A stretch of DNA of 8,126 nt. Source: an uncultured Curtobacterium sp. Lineage in GTDB: Bacteria; Actinomycetota; Actinomycetes; Actinomycetales; Microbacteriaceae. Shown piece after piece: positions 1 through 6,123 of this stretch. Numbering within the stretch: the stretch's first letter is position 1; the number at the start of each line of letters is the position of its first letter. The translations under genes and the position numbers were made by a program. Location: NCBI GenBank assembly GCA_913774725.1, contig CAJYIG010000360.1, forward strand, positions 1-8,126. The letters run 5' to 3'. A model generated the notes under the pieces. The model searched no databases, had not been told where the DNA came from, and worked only from the letters and a program-made list of their open reading frames with translations.

Positions 1-977
1 CGCGGGGCGACCTCGCGTGGATCGGCCTGCTCCGACCCGACCCGTCCGAGCTCGCGGCCGTCGCGACCGAGTTCGACCTGCACGAGAACGCCGTGGAGGA
101 CGCCCGCAAGGGGCACCAGCGGGCGAAGCTCGAACGGTACGGCGACACCCTGTTCCTCGTCCTCCGGCCCGCCTGGTACGACCGCTCCGCGGAGGAGGTC
201 CGCTTCGGCGAGGTGCACCTCTTCGTCGGCGACCGGTTCGTGGTGAGCGTCCGGCACGCCGAGGAGCCCGACCTCGCCGCCGTGCGCTGCCGGGTCGAGG
301 CGGACCCGGAGTTCCTCGCCATGGGGTCCGAGGCCGTCACCGCGGCCGTGCTCGACGAGATCGTGGACGGCTACGCCCCGGTGGTCGAGGTCATCCAGGA
401 CCAGGTCGACGCGATCGAGGACCAGCTCTTCGCGGGCCAGGTCGACCCCGGCGTCTCGAAGCGCATCTACAAGCTGCTCAGCGAGGTGCTCGGGTTCCAG
501 CGTGCGACGGCGCCGGTGCCGGCGATGGTGCGCGGGCTGCTCCGGGGAGCCGAGAAGTACGGCGTCGACGACGAGGTGCAGCACCGGCTCCGCAACGTGC
601 TCGACCACGCGCTGCGGGTGACCGAGCGCGTGGACTCGTTCCGGGCGCTGCTCGAGAACGCCCTGACGCTGCACTCGACCCTGGTGACGCAGGAGCAGAA
701 CGAGGCGATGCGCCGGATGACGAGCGCGTCGCTGGCGCAGGGCGAGGAGAGCCGGCAGCTGGCTCGGGCCGCACACCGTCAGGGCGAGGAGGTCAAGAAG
801 ATCTCGTCGTGGGCCGCGATCCTGTTCGCGCCGGGGCTCATCGCGGGCGTCTACGGCATGAACTTCGACCACATGCCGGAGCTGCACTGGGAGTACGGCT
901 ACCCGGTCGCGATCGTGGCGATGCTCGCCCTGGCGGGCATCCTCTGGCTGGTGTTCCGGAGGCGCAACTGGCTCTGA
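1..977 (+). CDS. corA: CorA-family Mg2+/Co2+ transporter, 5'-truncated by window edge
   Basis: An inner-membrane channel of the CorA family that lets Mg2+ (and Co2+/Ni2+) enter the cell as a homopentamer. The frame is already open at base 3 and 324 residues are visible. It opens with RGDLAWIGLLRPDPSEL, the usual start of the soluble funnel domain, so probably only a few residues are missing. The in-frame GTG at 93 is an internal Val (AVEDA), not a start. The soluble domain shows the LHENAVEDA...HQRAKLE pattern and a long helical stretch. TM1 lies near residues 269-289 and ends in the signature YGMNF (Gly-Met-Asn at bases 855-863). The short periplasmic loop MPELHWEYGYP follows, then TM2 (about 299-318) and a basic tail RRRNWL. 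GMN is the family's selectivity motif. The gene converges on the CWB2 gene and has no functional link to the sugar operon. Family assignment is secure; the ion transported is inferred. Confidence 0.95.
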   Translation, partial: RGDLAWIGLLRPDPSELAAVATEFDLHENAVEDARKGHQRAKLERYGDTLFLVLRPAWYDRSAEEVRFGEVHLFVGDRFVVSVRHAEEPDLAAVRCRVEADPEFLAMGSEAVTAAVLDEIVDGYAPVVEVIQDQVDAIEDQLFAGQVDPGVSKRIYKLLSEVLGFQRATAPVPAMVRGLLRGAEKYGVDDEVQHRLRNVLDHALRVTERVDSFRALLENALTLHSTLVTQEQNEAMRRMTSASLAQGEESRQLARAAHRQGEEVKKISSWAAILFAPGLIAGVYGMNFDHMPELHWEYGYPVAIVAMLALAGILWLVFRRRNWL

Positions 978-1000
978 CCCTCGCGCTGGCCGGATCGACG

Positions 1001-1036
1001 ACGGGCCCGTCCCCCCGAGCGGGGTGACGGGCCCGT
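1001..1036. terminator. Probable bidirectional terminator hairpin between convergent genes
   Basis: The ten-base palindrome ACGGGCCCGT occurs twice, at 1001-1010 and 1027-1036. The two copies can pair as a 10-bp stem, with a C-run/G-run (1011-1016 with 1021-1024) extending it inward toward a short loop. It sits 23 bases past the corA stop and 47 bases past the CWB2 stop, where a shared terminator is expected. There is no clear U-tract on either side, which is common in GC-rich actinobacteria. Confidence 0.65.
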
Positions 1037-1046
1037 GCGCCGTCGA

Positions 1047-1091
1047 GCGGGAGCTGCTCAGCCGCGCCGACCGCGGGAGCTGCTCAGCCGC
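1047..1091. repeat. Tandem direct repeat (19 bp, period 26) spanning the CWB2 stop codon
   Basis: The sequence GCGGGAGCTGCTCAGCCGC is present exactly at 1047-1065 and again at 1073-1091, with 7 different bases between. The second copy contains the TCA (1084-1086) that is the TGA stop of the minus-strand CWB2 gene; the first copy lies just downstream of that stop. It looks like a local duplication of the gene end. Each copy is itself partly self-complementary (GAGC-T-GCTC). Confidence 0.8.
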
Positions 1092-2841
1092 AGGACCGCA
1101 GCGCTGCGACGTTGCCGTCGAGCGATGCCGGGCCGCCGAGCAGCACCACGTGGTTCGCCCCGAACGAGTCGATGAAGTCGAGGGTGTCCTCGGGGATGCA
1201 CCCGGGCTGCACGATGACGAGCGGCGAGCCGGTGACCGCGGCGAGGGGCGTGCCGGACAGTGCGTCCGGGAACTTCGTGCCCACCGCGACGTAGACGGTG
1301 TCGCTGTAGCCGCCGAACGGTGCGAAGACGTCCCACGACAGGTTCGCCGAGACGTCGAAGCGCGTCGCGCCCTCGTAGCGACCCGACCACTTGTCACCGG
1401 CCACGTCGTGCGCCACCGCGTCGCTCAGCGAGATCGCGCCGCCGACGGCCCACACCGACTCGACGCCGAGCGACCGCCGGACCGCAGCCGCGGCGGGGTC
1501 GGCCGTCCACCCGCCCGCGGTGATCATCAGCGGGACGTCGTCGTACGCGGCCGCGGCCCCCGCGGAGAGCGCGTCCGCGAAGCCGGTGCCGTTCGCCAGG
1601 TACATGCGCTCCGCGCCGCTCGTGCCCCACGTGTCGGTCGCGAGCTGTCGGGCGACCGCGTACCGGTCCGCCCCGGACACCCGACGGACGTCGGGGGCGA
1701 GGCTCCCGAGCTGCGTGAACACGTCGGCGGAGACCGAGGGCGGTCCGCCGACGACGACGATGCGGGCGGGAGCACGGGCGACGATCGCCCGGCGCACGAC
1801 GTCGGGGATCGCGCTCGGGGTGACGAGCAGGAGCGGCGCGTGGTCGTGCGCGGCGACCGGTCCGGCCGTCAGCGCGTCGGGGAAGTTCTCGCCGTTGGCC
1901 ACGTAGACCGTCCCGCCGGTGCCGGGGATCCGCCGGGCGACCGCCGCCGAGACGTCGTACCGGTTCCCGCCGTCGATGCGGGTCACGTCCCGGACGGGCT
2001 CCTGCAGGTCGATCACCATCCCGGTGGCGGACTGTCCAGGACGGACCGTCAGCGGCGTCGCGGCCGCGGGGCCGGTCGCCCAGCGTGAGCCGGCCCAGTA
2101 GCTCGTCGCCCAGCTGCCGTCGGCCGCGCTGAACCGCAGGACGTACCGCCCGGCGACGAGCCCGGTGATCGTCCACGACCCGTCGGACTGCTGGTCGGTG
2201 TCGGTGCCGCTCACCAGGACGGGGCGGCCACCGTGCTCGTCGAGCCGCCACGCGGTGACGACACCGGAGACGACGGGGTGGGAGGTGCCCGCCGGGTACT
2301 TCCACGTGCCGGCCACGGTCCCGGGGCTCGTCGCCGTGAAGGCACCGAGCCGGACGGTCTGCCCCGCGCCCACGACGACCTTCGTCGCCTCGCGCTGCGT
2401 CGGGGCGTCCGGGTACCAGGACTGCGCCACGGACCGCTGCTCGACGGACGGGTCCCGCAGCGACAACCAGTAGGTGCCCGCCGGCACGGTCGCGTCGAAC
2501 GTCCCGCGCGCCGCCTGGTCGACCGACGTGACGACGTACCCGCTCCCGTCGACCACGTCGATCGTGGCGTTCGGGGGCGTGCCGTCACCGGCGAGGGTGA
2601 CCTGACCGACGAGGTGCCCGTCGGTCGAGGCGGCGGTCGCGGTGGTCGGCAGCAGGACCGCGCCGACGAGCGCGGCCACGGCGGCGATCGCCGCGACGAC
2701 CGGGCGCCCCCGCAGGACGCGCGAGGAGGCGCGCGGAGTCGGGGTCCGGCGCGGCACCCGGGCGTCGCGCGGCGTCGTGGCGCTGCGGGCCGTGGCGGCG
2801 GCAGCGGGGACGGTCGGGTCCGCCTCGTTCTGAGGATGCAC
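1084..2841 (-). CDS. Secreted protein with three cell-wall-binding type 2 (CWB2) repeats
   Basis: Predicted exported protein of 585 residues that should bind the cell wall. From GTG at 2841 it has a long basic, Ala/Pro-rich N-region, a hydrophobic core at about residues 48-64 and a likely signal peptidase site after TTATA (residue 70). Residues about 76-170 and 171-282 look like two beta-sandwich domains of the carboxypeptidase-regulatory/SpaA kind (GHLVGQVTL..., PAGTYWLSL, VAGRYVLRFS). Three CWB2 repeats follow at about 284-390, 391-490 and 491-585, each starting (R)xxGxxRyxvs/a and carrying the vyvAnGxxFpDALsag and VvgGxxsls motifs. CWB2 repeats bind anionic wall polymers in Firmicutes; the ligand in actinobacteria is less clear. 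The only two cysteines, 548 and 584, are both in the last repeat and could form a disulfide. An in-frame GTG at 2757 would give a shorter, more typical signal peptide. The open frame continues to 3222, but that would overlap the LacI gene. No catalytic domain is visible. Confidence 0.88.
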   Translation of the reverse strand: MHPQNEADPTVPAAAATARSATTPRDARVPRRTPTPRASSRVLRGRPVVAAIAAVAALVGAVLLPTTATAASTDGHLVGQVTLAGDGTPPNATIDVVDGSGYVVTSVDQAARGTFDATVPAGTYWLSLRDPSVEQRSVAQSWYPDAPTQREATKVVVGAGQTVRLGAFTATSPGTVAGTWKYPAGTSHPVVSGVVTAWRLDEHGGRPVLVSGTDTDQQSDGSWTITGLVAGRYVLRFSAADGSWATSYWAGSRWATGPAAATPLTVRPGQSATGMVIDLQEPVRDVTRIDGGNRYDVSAAVARRIPGTGGTVYVANGENFPDALTAGPVAAHDHAPLLLVTPSAIPDVVRRAIVARAPARIVVVGGPPSVSADVFTQLGSLAPDVRRVSGADRYAVARQLATDTWGTSGAERMYLANGTGFADALSAGAAAAYDDVPLMITAGGWTADPAAAAVRRSLGVESVWAVGGAISLSDAVAHDVAGDKWSGRYEGATRFDVSANLSWDVFAPFGGYSDTVYVAVGTKFPDALSGTPLAAVTGSPLVIVQPGCIPEDTLDFIDSFGANHVVLLGGPASLDGNVAALRSCG

Positions 2842-2847
2842 AGCCGA

Positions 2848-2876
2848 ATCGTAGGTGCGTGTGGGAGCGCTGCGCA
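2848..2876 (-). promoter_or_regulatory. Candidate promoter for the CWB2 gene, consistent with a leaderless mRNA
   Basis: On the minus strand a TACGAT -10-like box (plus-strand 2848-2853) ends six bases before the GTG at 2841, so transcription would begin at or within a base of the start codon. A weak -35 candidate, TGCGCA (2871-2876), lies 17 bases further upstream and matches TTGACA at three of six positions. No purine-rich Shine-Dalgarno precedes the GTG, which fits leaderless translation. Confidence 0.45.
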
Positions 2877-2902
2877 GCCCCGGTCCGAGGGACACCCTCC
2901 GG

Positions 2903-2931
2903 CTGGCGCGCAGCCGACTGCCGTGCATAAT
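2903..2931 (+). promoter_or_regulatory. Candidate promoter of the LacI-family gene
   Basis: CATAAT at 2926-2931 matches TATAAT at five of six positions and stands out in GC-rich DNA. Seventeen bases upstream, CTGGCG (2903-2908) is a weak -35 with three of six matches. The expected transcription start, near 2938, lies just before the operator palindrome and gives a leader of about 58 nt. The strong -10 and the parallel with the transporter promoter support it; the -35 does not. Confidence 0.5.
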
Positions 2932-2944
2932 GATCTGGCTCGGG

Positions 2945-2960
2945 ATGTGAACGTGCACAT
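2945..2960. promoter_or_regulatory. LacI-type operator O1 (autoregulatory site)
   Basis: ATGTGAACGTGCACAT is a 16-bp palindrome with a central CG, symmetric at all but one pair of positions. The flanking G and C extend the arms to GATGTG/CACATC. LacI-family repressors typically bind even-length palindromes centred on CG, because a hinge-helix leucine intercalates at that step. The site lies about 7 bases after the predicted start of the LacI transcript. A near-identical site precedes the transporter operon (4370-4385), so this one is most likely for autorepression. Confidence 0.75.
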
Positions 2961-2995
2961 CGAGGTGCCACGACCCCGGGCGGGAGAGAGCAACG

Positions 2996-4015
2996 ATGGC
3001 GTCACCGCGGACACAGCAACCGCGCTCGCCCAGCATCCGCGACGTCGCGCGGGTCGCCGGCGTCTCGCACCAGACGGTGTCGCGCGTGCTCAACAACTCG
3101 GACGCGATCCGTGCCGAGACGAAGGACCGCGTGCTGGCCGCGATGGAGCAGCTGCAGTACCGGCCGAACCGGGCTGCTCGCGCCCTCGTCACCAGCCGGA
3201 CCCACACGATCGGTGTGCTCACCGCCCAGCGCTCGCACTACGGTCCGGCCGCGACGATGCAGGCGATCGAGGACGCCGCCGTCACGCGCGGCTACTCGGT
3301 CACGACCGCGAACATCGCCGCCGCCACCGACGAGGCGGTCCGGGACGGCCTCGGGCACCTGCTCGACCAGGACGTCGACGGGATCATCGTCATCGCGCCG
3401 CAGCAGCGCGTCTTCGACCTCATCGAGGAGCTCGGCATGCGCACGCCCTACGTGGCGCTCCGCACGAGCGGCGGCGACGAGCGCTCGACGCTCTTCATCG
3501 ACCAGATGGAGGGTGCCCGCCTGGCGACCGCGCACCTGCTCGACCTCGGGCACGAGTACGTGCGGCACCTGGCGGGACCGCAGGACTGGATCGAGGCCGA
3601 GGCCCGGATGCAGGGGTTCCTGCGCGAGATGTCCGACCGGGACATGCCGGTCGTCCCACCGATCCTGGGCGACTGGACCGCGGACTTCGGCTACCACGCC
3701 GGGCGTGAGCTCCTGCGGTACCGGGACTGCACCGCGATCTTCTGCTCGAACGACGCGATGGCGCTCGGGGTCATGCACGCGGCACGCTCCTACGGACTCG
3801 ACGTCCCGGGCGACCTGTCGGTGGTCGGCTACGACGACATCCCCGAGGCGAAGCACCTCTGGCCGCCGCTGACCACGGTGGAGGTCGACTTCCCGGAGCT
3901 CGGTCGCCGCTGCGTGGAGCTGCTCCTGCCGTCCGAGGGCCACGCGCTCCGCCCGGTCGACCTCGTGCCGCAGCTCGTGGTGCGCGGATCGACGGGCGCG
4001 CCCCGGCGTCGCTGA
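2996..4015 (+). CDS. LacI-family transcriptional repressor of the adjacent sugar transporter operon
   Basis: DNA-binding repressor of 339 residues, the usual family length. The N-terminal helix-turn-helix is at residues 13-32 ([20 protein letters not shown]). The hinge is YRPN..ARAL (55-64), with Leu64 in the place of the leucine that inserts into the central CG of the operator. From about residue 70 (HTIGVLTAQ) comes a type-1 periplasmic-binding-protein-like domain for effector sensing and dimerisation, with the family blocks [35 protein letters not shown] and PPLTTVEVD. The ATG at 2996 has a GGGAGAGAG Shine-Dalgarno a few bases upstream. It is divergent from the CWB2 gene and in the same direction as the ABC operon, but separated from it by its own hairpin and a new promoter. 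Matching palindromes before this gene and before the operon suggest it controls both. The effector is unknown; a pentose, a hexose or a derivative is plausible given the ChvE-type transporter. Family certain, target strongly inferred. Confidence 0.95.
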   Translation: MASPRTQQPRSPSIRDVARVAGVSHQTVSRVLNNSDAIRAETKDRVLAAMEQLQYRPNRAARALVTSRTHTIGVLTAQRSHYGPAATMQAIEDAAVTRGYSVTTANIAAATDEAVRDGLGHLLDQDVDGIIVIAPQQRVFDLIEELGMRTPYVALRTSGGDERSTLFIDQMEGARLATAHLLDLGHEYVRHLAGPQDWIEAEARMQGFLREMSDRDMPVVPPILGDWTADFGYHAGRELLRYRDCTAIFCSNDAMALGVMHAARSYGLDVPGDLSVVGYDDIPEAKHLWPPLTTVEVDFPELGRRCVELLLPSEGHALRPVDLVPQLVVRGSTGAPRRR

Positions 4016-4068
4016 CGCGACCCCCGTCGGCGCGACGGGGCCGCACCGCTGACGCGACCACCCGTCGG
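4010..4068. repeat. Direct repeat spanning the LacI-gene stop codon
   Basis: CGCTGACGCGACC occurs at 4010-4022 and again at 4047-4059. In both places it is followed by CCCGTCGG (4023-4030 and 4061-4068), with one extra base in the second copy. The first copy contains the TGA stop at 4013-4015. Like the repeat at the end of the CWB2 gene, this looks like a local duplication of a gene's 3' end. Confidence 0.75.
4022..4040 (+). terminator. Probable terminator hairpin of the LacI-family gene
   Basis: A perfect 7-bp stem, CCCCGTC (4022-4028) with GACGGGG (4034-4040), closes a 5-base loop and starts seven bases after the stop codon. No U-run follows, so it would be a hairpin-only or L-shaped terminator. 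Its position suggests it separates repressor transcription from the downstream operon. Confidence 0.6.
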
Positions 4069-4071
4069 CCT

Positions 4072-4103
4072 GGAGGCGCGTGGCGGCGCCGTCCCGCGCC
4101 TCC
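4072..4103. repeat. GC-rich inverted repeat, second terminator or dispersed palindromic unit
   Basis: GGAGGCGCG (4072-4080) and CGCGCCTCC (4095-4103) form a perfect 9-bp stem around a 14-base loop that contains the small palindrome GGCGCC. It lies 57 bases beyond the LacI stop in non-coding DNA. It could be a backup terminator or a copy of a REP-like palindromic unit. The sequence alone does not decide. Confidence 0.6.
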
Positions 4104-4323
4104 CGTCCGTCCGCCCTCGTCGCACGACGTGCCGCTCACCTCCGCCGCACGCGGCAGGTCGCGAGACCGGAGCACCCGCACGCGGCGCGTTCCGCGACCG
4201 GAACAGGAATCGACGGGCCGGCCGGACCGGGCTCGAGCGCACGCACCACCCCACCTCGGGGGGCGCCAGCGCGCGGATTCCGCCGGATCACGCGGGCCGT
4301 TACACAAACGCGACCGAACCGAA
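4104..4323. other. Gene-free stretch upstream of the transporter promoter
   Basis: No convincing gene is visible here. Open frames exist on both strands, but only because stop codons are rare in GC-rich DNA; none has a ribosome site or a recognisable protein. The one ordered element is a 16-base inverted repeat at 4189-4204, GTTCCG-CGAC-CGGAAC, with 6-bp perfect arms. It lies 119 bases upstream of the -35 box and could be a site for a second regulator. Composition becomes more AT-rich near 4301-4323, just before the promoter. Confidence 0.45.
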
Positions 4324-4354
4324 TTGACAGCCGCGACGGGCCTGTGCGTAAATT
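4324..4354 (+). promoter_or_regulatory. Sigma70-type promoter of the sugar transporter operon
   Basis: TTGACA at 4324-4329 is a perfect -35 consensus, rare by chance in this composition. TAAATT at 4349-4354 is a -10 with four of six matches after a slightly long 19-base spacer. The predicted start near 4361 places the operator 4370-4385 at about +10, so bound repressor would block initiation or early elongation. Confidence 0.7.
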
Positions 4355-4360
4355 ACCTCC

Positions 4361-4530
4361 GTTCCGCCGATGTGAACGGTCACATGACCACCACACAGCA
4401 CTCGTCCGAAGCGACGAGCGGCAGGACACCGGACGCGACAACGAGGTCCACGCAGGTGCTCCTGCGCCCCCGGTGCCGCACCTCACCACCCGAAGGACTG
4501 CCGCACCGCAGCGGCAGAAGGAGATGCACC
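4361..4530 (+). other. Long 5' leader of the mmsA transcript
   Basis: About 170 non-coding bases separate the predicted transcription start from the GTG of the ATPase gene. After the operator the leader holds a 6-bp hairpin at 4451-4466 (CGCAGG-TGCT-CCTGCG) and a 7-bp hairpin at 4498-4517 (CTGCCGC/GCGGCAG, loop ACCGCA). The second hairpin ends directly against the AAGGAG ribosome site at 4518-4523. I recognise no known riboswitch class. The frame of mmsA is open throughout, with an ATG at 4384, but no ribosome site precedes that codon. Confidence 0.5.
4370..4385. promoter_or_regulatory. LacI-type operator O2 controlling the transporter operon
   Basis: ATGTGAACGGTCACAT is a CG-centred 16-bp palindrome in which only one symmetric pair fails. 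It shares ATGTGAACG and CACAT with the site at 2945-2960 and differs only in the two bases between. The distance from the -10 box is also nearly the same at both promoters (15 and 13 bases). The half-site spacing of four bases between TGTGA and TCACA excludes a canonical CRP site, which needs six. Confidence 0.8.
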
Positions 4531-6123
4531 GTGGCGTCAACCCCACAGGGACCGGACCTGGCCACCAGGTCCGTCACCAGCGCCGAGACCATCCTCGAGA
4601 TGCGGTCGATCACCAAGGAGTTCCCTGGTGTCAAGGCGCTCTCGGACGTATCGCTCAGCGTCCGCGCCGGCGAGATCCACGCGATCTGCGGCGAGAACGG
4701 CGCCGGCAAGTCGACCCTCATGAAGGTCCTGTCCGGCGTGTACCCGTACGGCACCTACAGCGGCGAGATCGTCTACGAGGGCGAAGAGGTCCGCTTCAAG
4801 GACATCAAGCAGTCCGAGCAGGCCGGCATCGTCATCATCCACCAGGAGCTCGCGCTCATCCCCGAGCTGTCGATCACCGAGAACCTGTTCCTCGGCAACG
4901 AGCCCGGTCGCTTCGGGGTCATCGACTGGACCAGCGCCCAGCTCCGCGCGCAGGACCTGCTCGCCCGCGTCGGCCTCGACGAGGACCCGGACACGCAGAT
5001 CAAGAACCTCGGTGTCGGCAAGCAGCAGCTCGTCGAGATCGCGAAGGCCCTGCACAAGGACGTCAAGCTCCTCATCCTCGACGAGCCGACCGCCGCCTTG
5101 AACGAGAACGACTCGCAGCACCTGCTCGACCTGATCGTCGGGCTGAAGGCCAAGGGCATCGCGAGCATCATCATCAGCCACAAGCTCAACGAGATCGAGC
5201 AGATCGCCGACGAGATCACGATCATCCGTGACGGCAAGGCGATCGAGACGCTCAACGTGAAGGGCGACGGCGTCAACGAGGACCGCATCATCCGCGGCAT
5301 GGTCGGCCGCTCGCTCGAGAGCCGCTTCCCGGACCGCACGCCGAAGATCGGCGAGGTGTTCTTCGAGGTGAAGAACTGGACCGTCCAGCACCCGCAGGAC
5401 GCCTCCCGCCTGGTCGCGAAGGGCTCGAACTTCCACGTCCGCCGCGGCGAGATCGTCGGCTTCGCGGGCCTGATGGGCGCCGGTCGCACCGAGCTCGCGA
5501 TGAGCATCTTCGGCCGCTCCTACGGCAACTTCATCGACGGCCAGATCATCAAGGACGGCCGCGAGATCAAGATCGCGAACGTCCAGCAGGCGATCGCGAA
5601 CGGTCTCGGCTACGTCTCCGAGGACCGCAAGGCCCTCGGCCTGAACCTGCTCGACACGGTGAAGCGCTCCACGGTCGCCGCCGACCTGCCGAAGATCTCG
5701 AAGGCCGGCGTCGTCGACTCCCTCGAGGAGTACGACGTCGCCGAGCGCTACCGCAAGATGCTCCGCACCAAGGTGCCGACCGTCGAGGAGAACGTCGGCA
5801 AGCTGTCCGGCGGGAACCAGCAGAAGGTCGTCCTGTCCAAGTGGATGTTCACCGACCCGGACCTGCTGATCCTCGACGAGCCCACCCGCGGCATCGACGT
5901 GGGCGCGAAGTTCGAGATCTACGGCATCATCCAGCAGCTCGCGGCACAGGGGAAGGGCATCATCCTCATCTCCTCCGAGCTCCCCGAACTCCTCGGCCTC
6001 TCCGACCGGATCTACACGATCTTCGAGGGCCAGATCACGGCTGACGTCCCCGCGGACCAGGCCGACCCCGAAACCCTCATGCGCAGCATGACCTCCGCGC
6101 GGAAGGGCGCACTGATCTCATGA
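4531..6123 (+). CDS. mmsA: Multiple-monosaccharide ABC transporter, ATP-binding protein (GguA/MmsA type)
   Basis: Cytoplasmic ATPase that powers sugar import with the MmsB permease and the ChvE-like binding protein. The 530 residues form two fused nucleotide-binding domains, as in the CUT2 (ribose/xylose/arabinose) group. NBD1 has Walker [10 protein letters not shown] (54-62), a degenerate signature [10 protein letters not shown] (161-170), Walker [12 protein letters not shown] (180-190) and switch His217. NBD2 has a degenerate Walker [11 protein letters not shown] (313-322, Arg for Lys), a full LSGGNQQKV signature (425-433), Walker [13 protein letters not shown] (445-456) and Ser-Ser-Glu in place of the switch His. 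One degenerate domain is normal here. The stretch [17 protein letters not shown] and [12 protein letters not shown] are typical of the GguA subgroup rather than RbsA. The GTG at 4531 is chosen because AAGGAG lies seven bases upstream; the in-frame ATG at 4384 has no ribosome site and would add 49 low-complexity residues. First gene of the operon; its TGA overlaps the permease ATG. Confidence 0.93.
   Translation: MASTPQGPDLATRSVTSAETILEMRSITKEFPGVKALSDVSLSVRAGEIHAICGENGAGKSTLMKVLSGVYPYGTYSGEIVYEGEEVRFKDIKQSEQAGIVIIHQELALIPELSITENLFLGNEPGRFGVIDWTSAQLRAQDLLARVGLDEDPDTQIKNLGVGKQQLVEIAKALHKDVKLLILDEPTAALNENDSQHLLDLIVGLKAKGIASIIISHKLNEIEQIADEITIIRDGKAIETLNVKGDGVNEDRIIRGMVGRSLESRFPDRTPKIGEVFFEVKNWTVQHPQDASRLVAKGSNFHVRRGEIVGFAGLMGAGRTELAMSIFGRSYGNFIDGQIIKDGREIKIANVQQAIANGLGYVSEDRKALGLNLLDTVKRSTVAADLPKISKAGVVDSLEEYDVAERYRKMLRTKVPTVEENVGKLSGGNQQKVVLSKWMFTDPDLLILDEPTRGIDVGAKFEIYGIIQQLAAQGKGIILISSELPELLGLSDRIYTIFEGQITADVPADQADPETLMRSMTSARKGALIS

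Noticed and set aside
93..977. GTG at 93 as the corA start
   Set aside because: The conserved CorA sequence continues in frame upstream to the window edge, so this codon is an internal valine.
2842..3222. Upstream extension of the CWB2 frame to an ATG at 3222 or 2928
   Set aside because: It would overlap the LacI gene on the opposite strand and add Cys- and Arg-rich sequence unlike an exported protein. Neither ATG has a ribosome site.
2233..3708. Long plus-strand open frame crossing the CWB2 and LacI genes
   Set aside because: It spans two recognised genes and the divergent promoter between them, and its Arg/Gly-rich translation resembles no protein family.
4370..4386. CRP/cAMP-receptor site (TGTGA...TCACA)
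   Set aside because: The half sites are four bases apart rather than the six CRP requires, and the CG-centred form with a matching copy before the LacI gene fits a LacI-family operator better.
4384..4530. N-terminal extension of mmsA from the in-frame ATG at 4384 or the GTG at 4129
   Set aside because: The predicted promoter and operator lie in this stretch, no Shine-Dalgarno precedes either codon, and the added residues are low complexity. The GTG at 4531 has a good AAGGAG.
5467..5502. Defective second Walker A ([10 protein letters not shown]) in MmsA as a sign of inactivation
   Set aside because: A degenerate Walker A in the second domain is normal for double-NBD sugar ATPases of this family.
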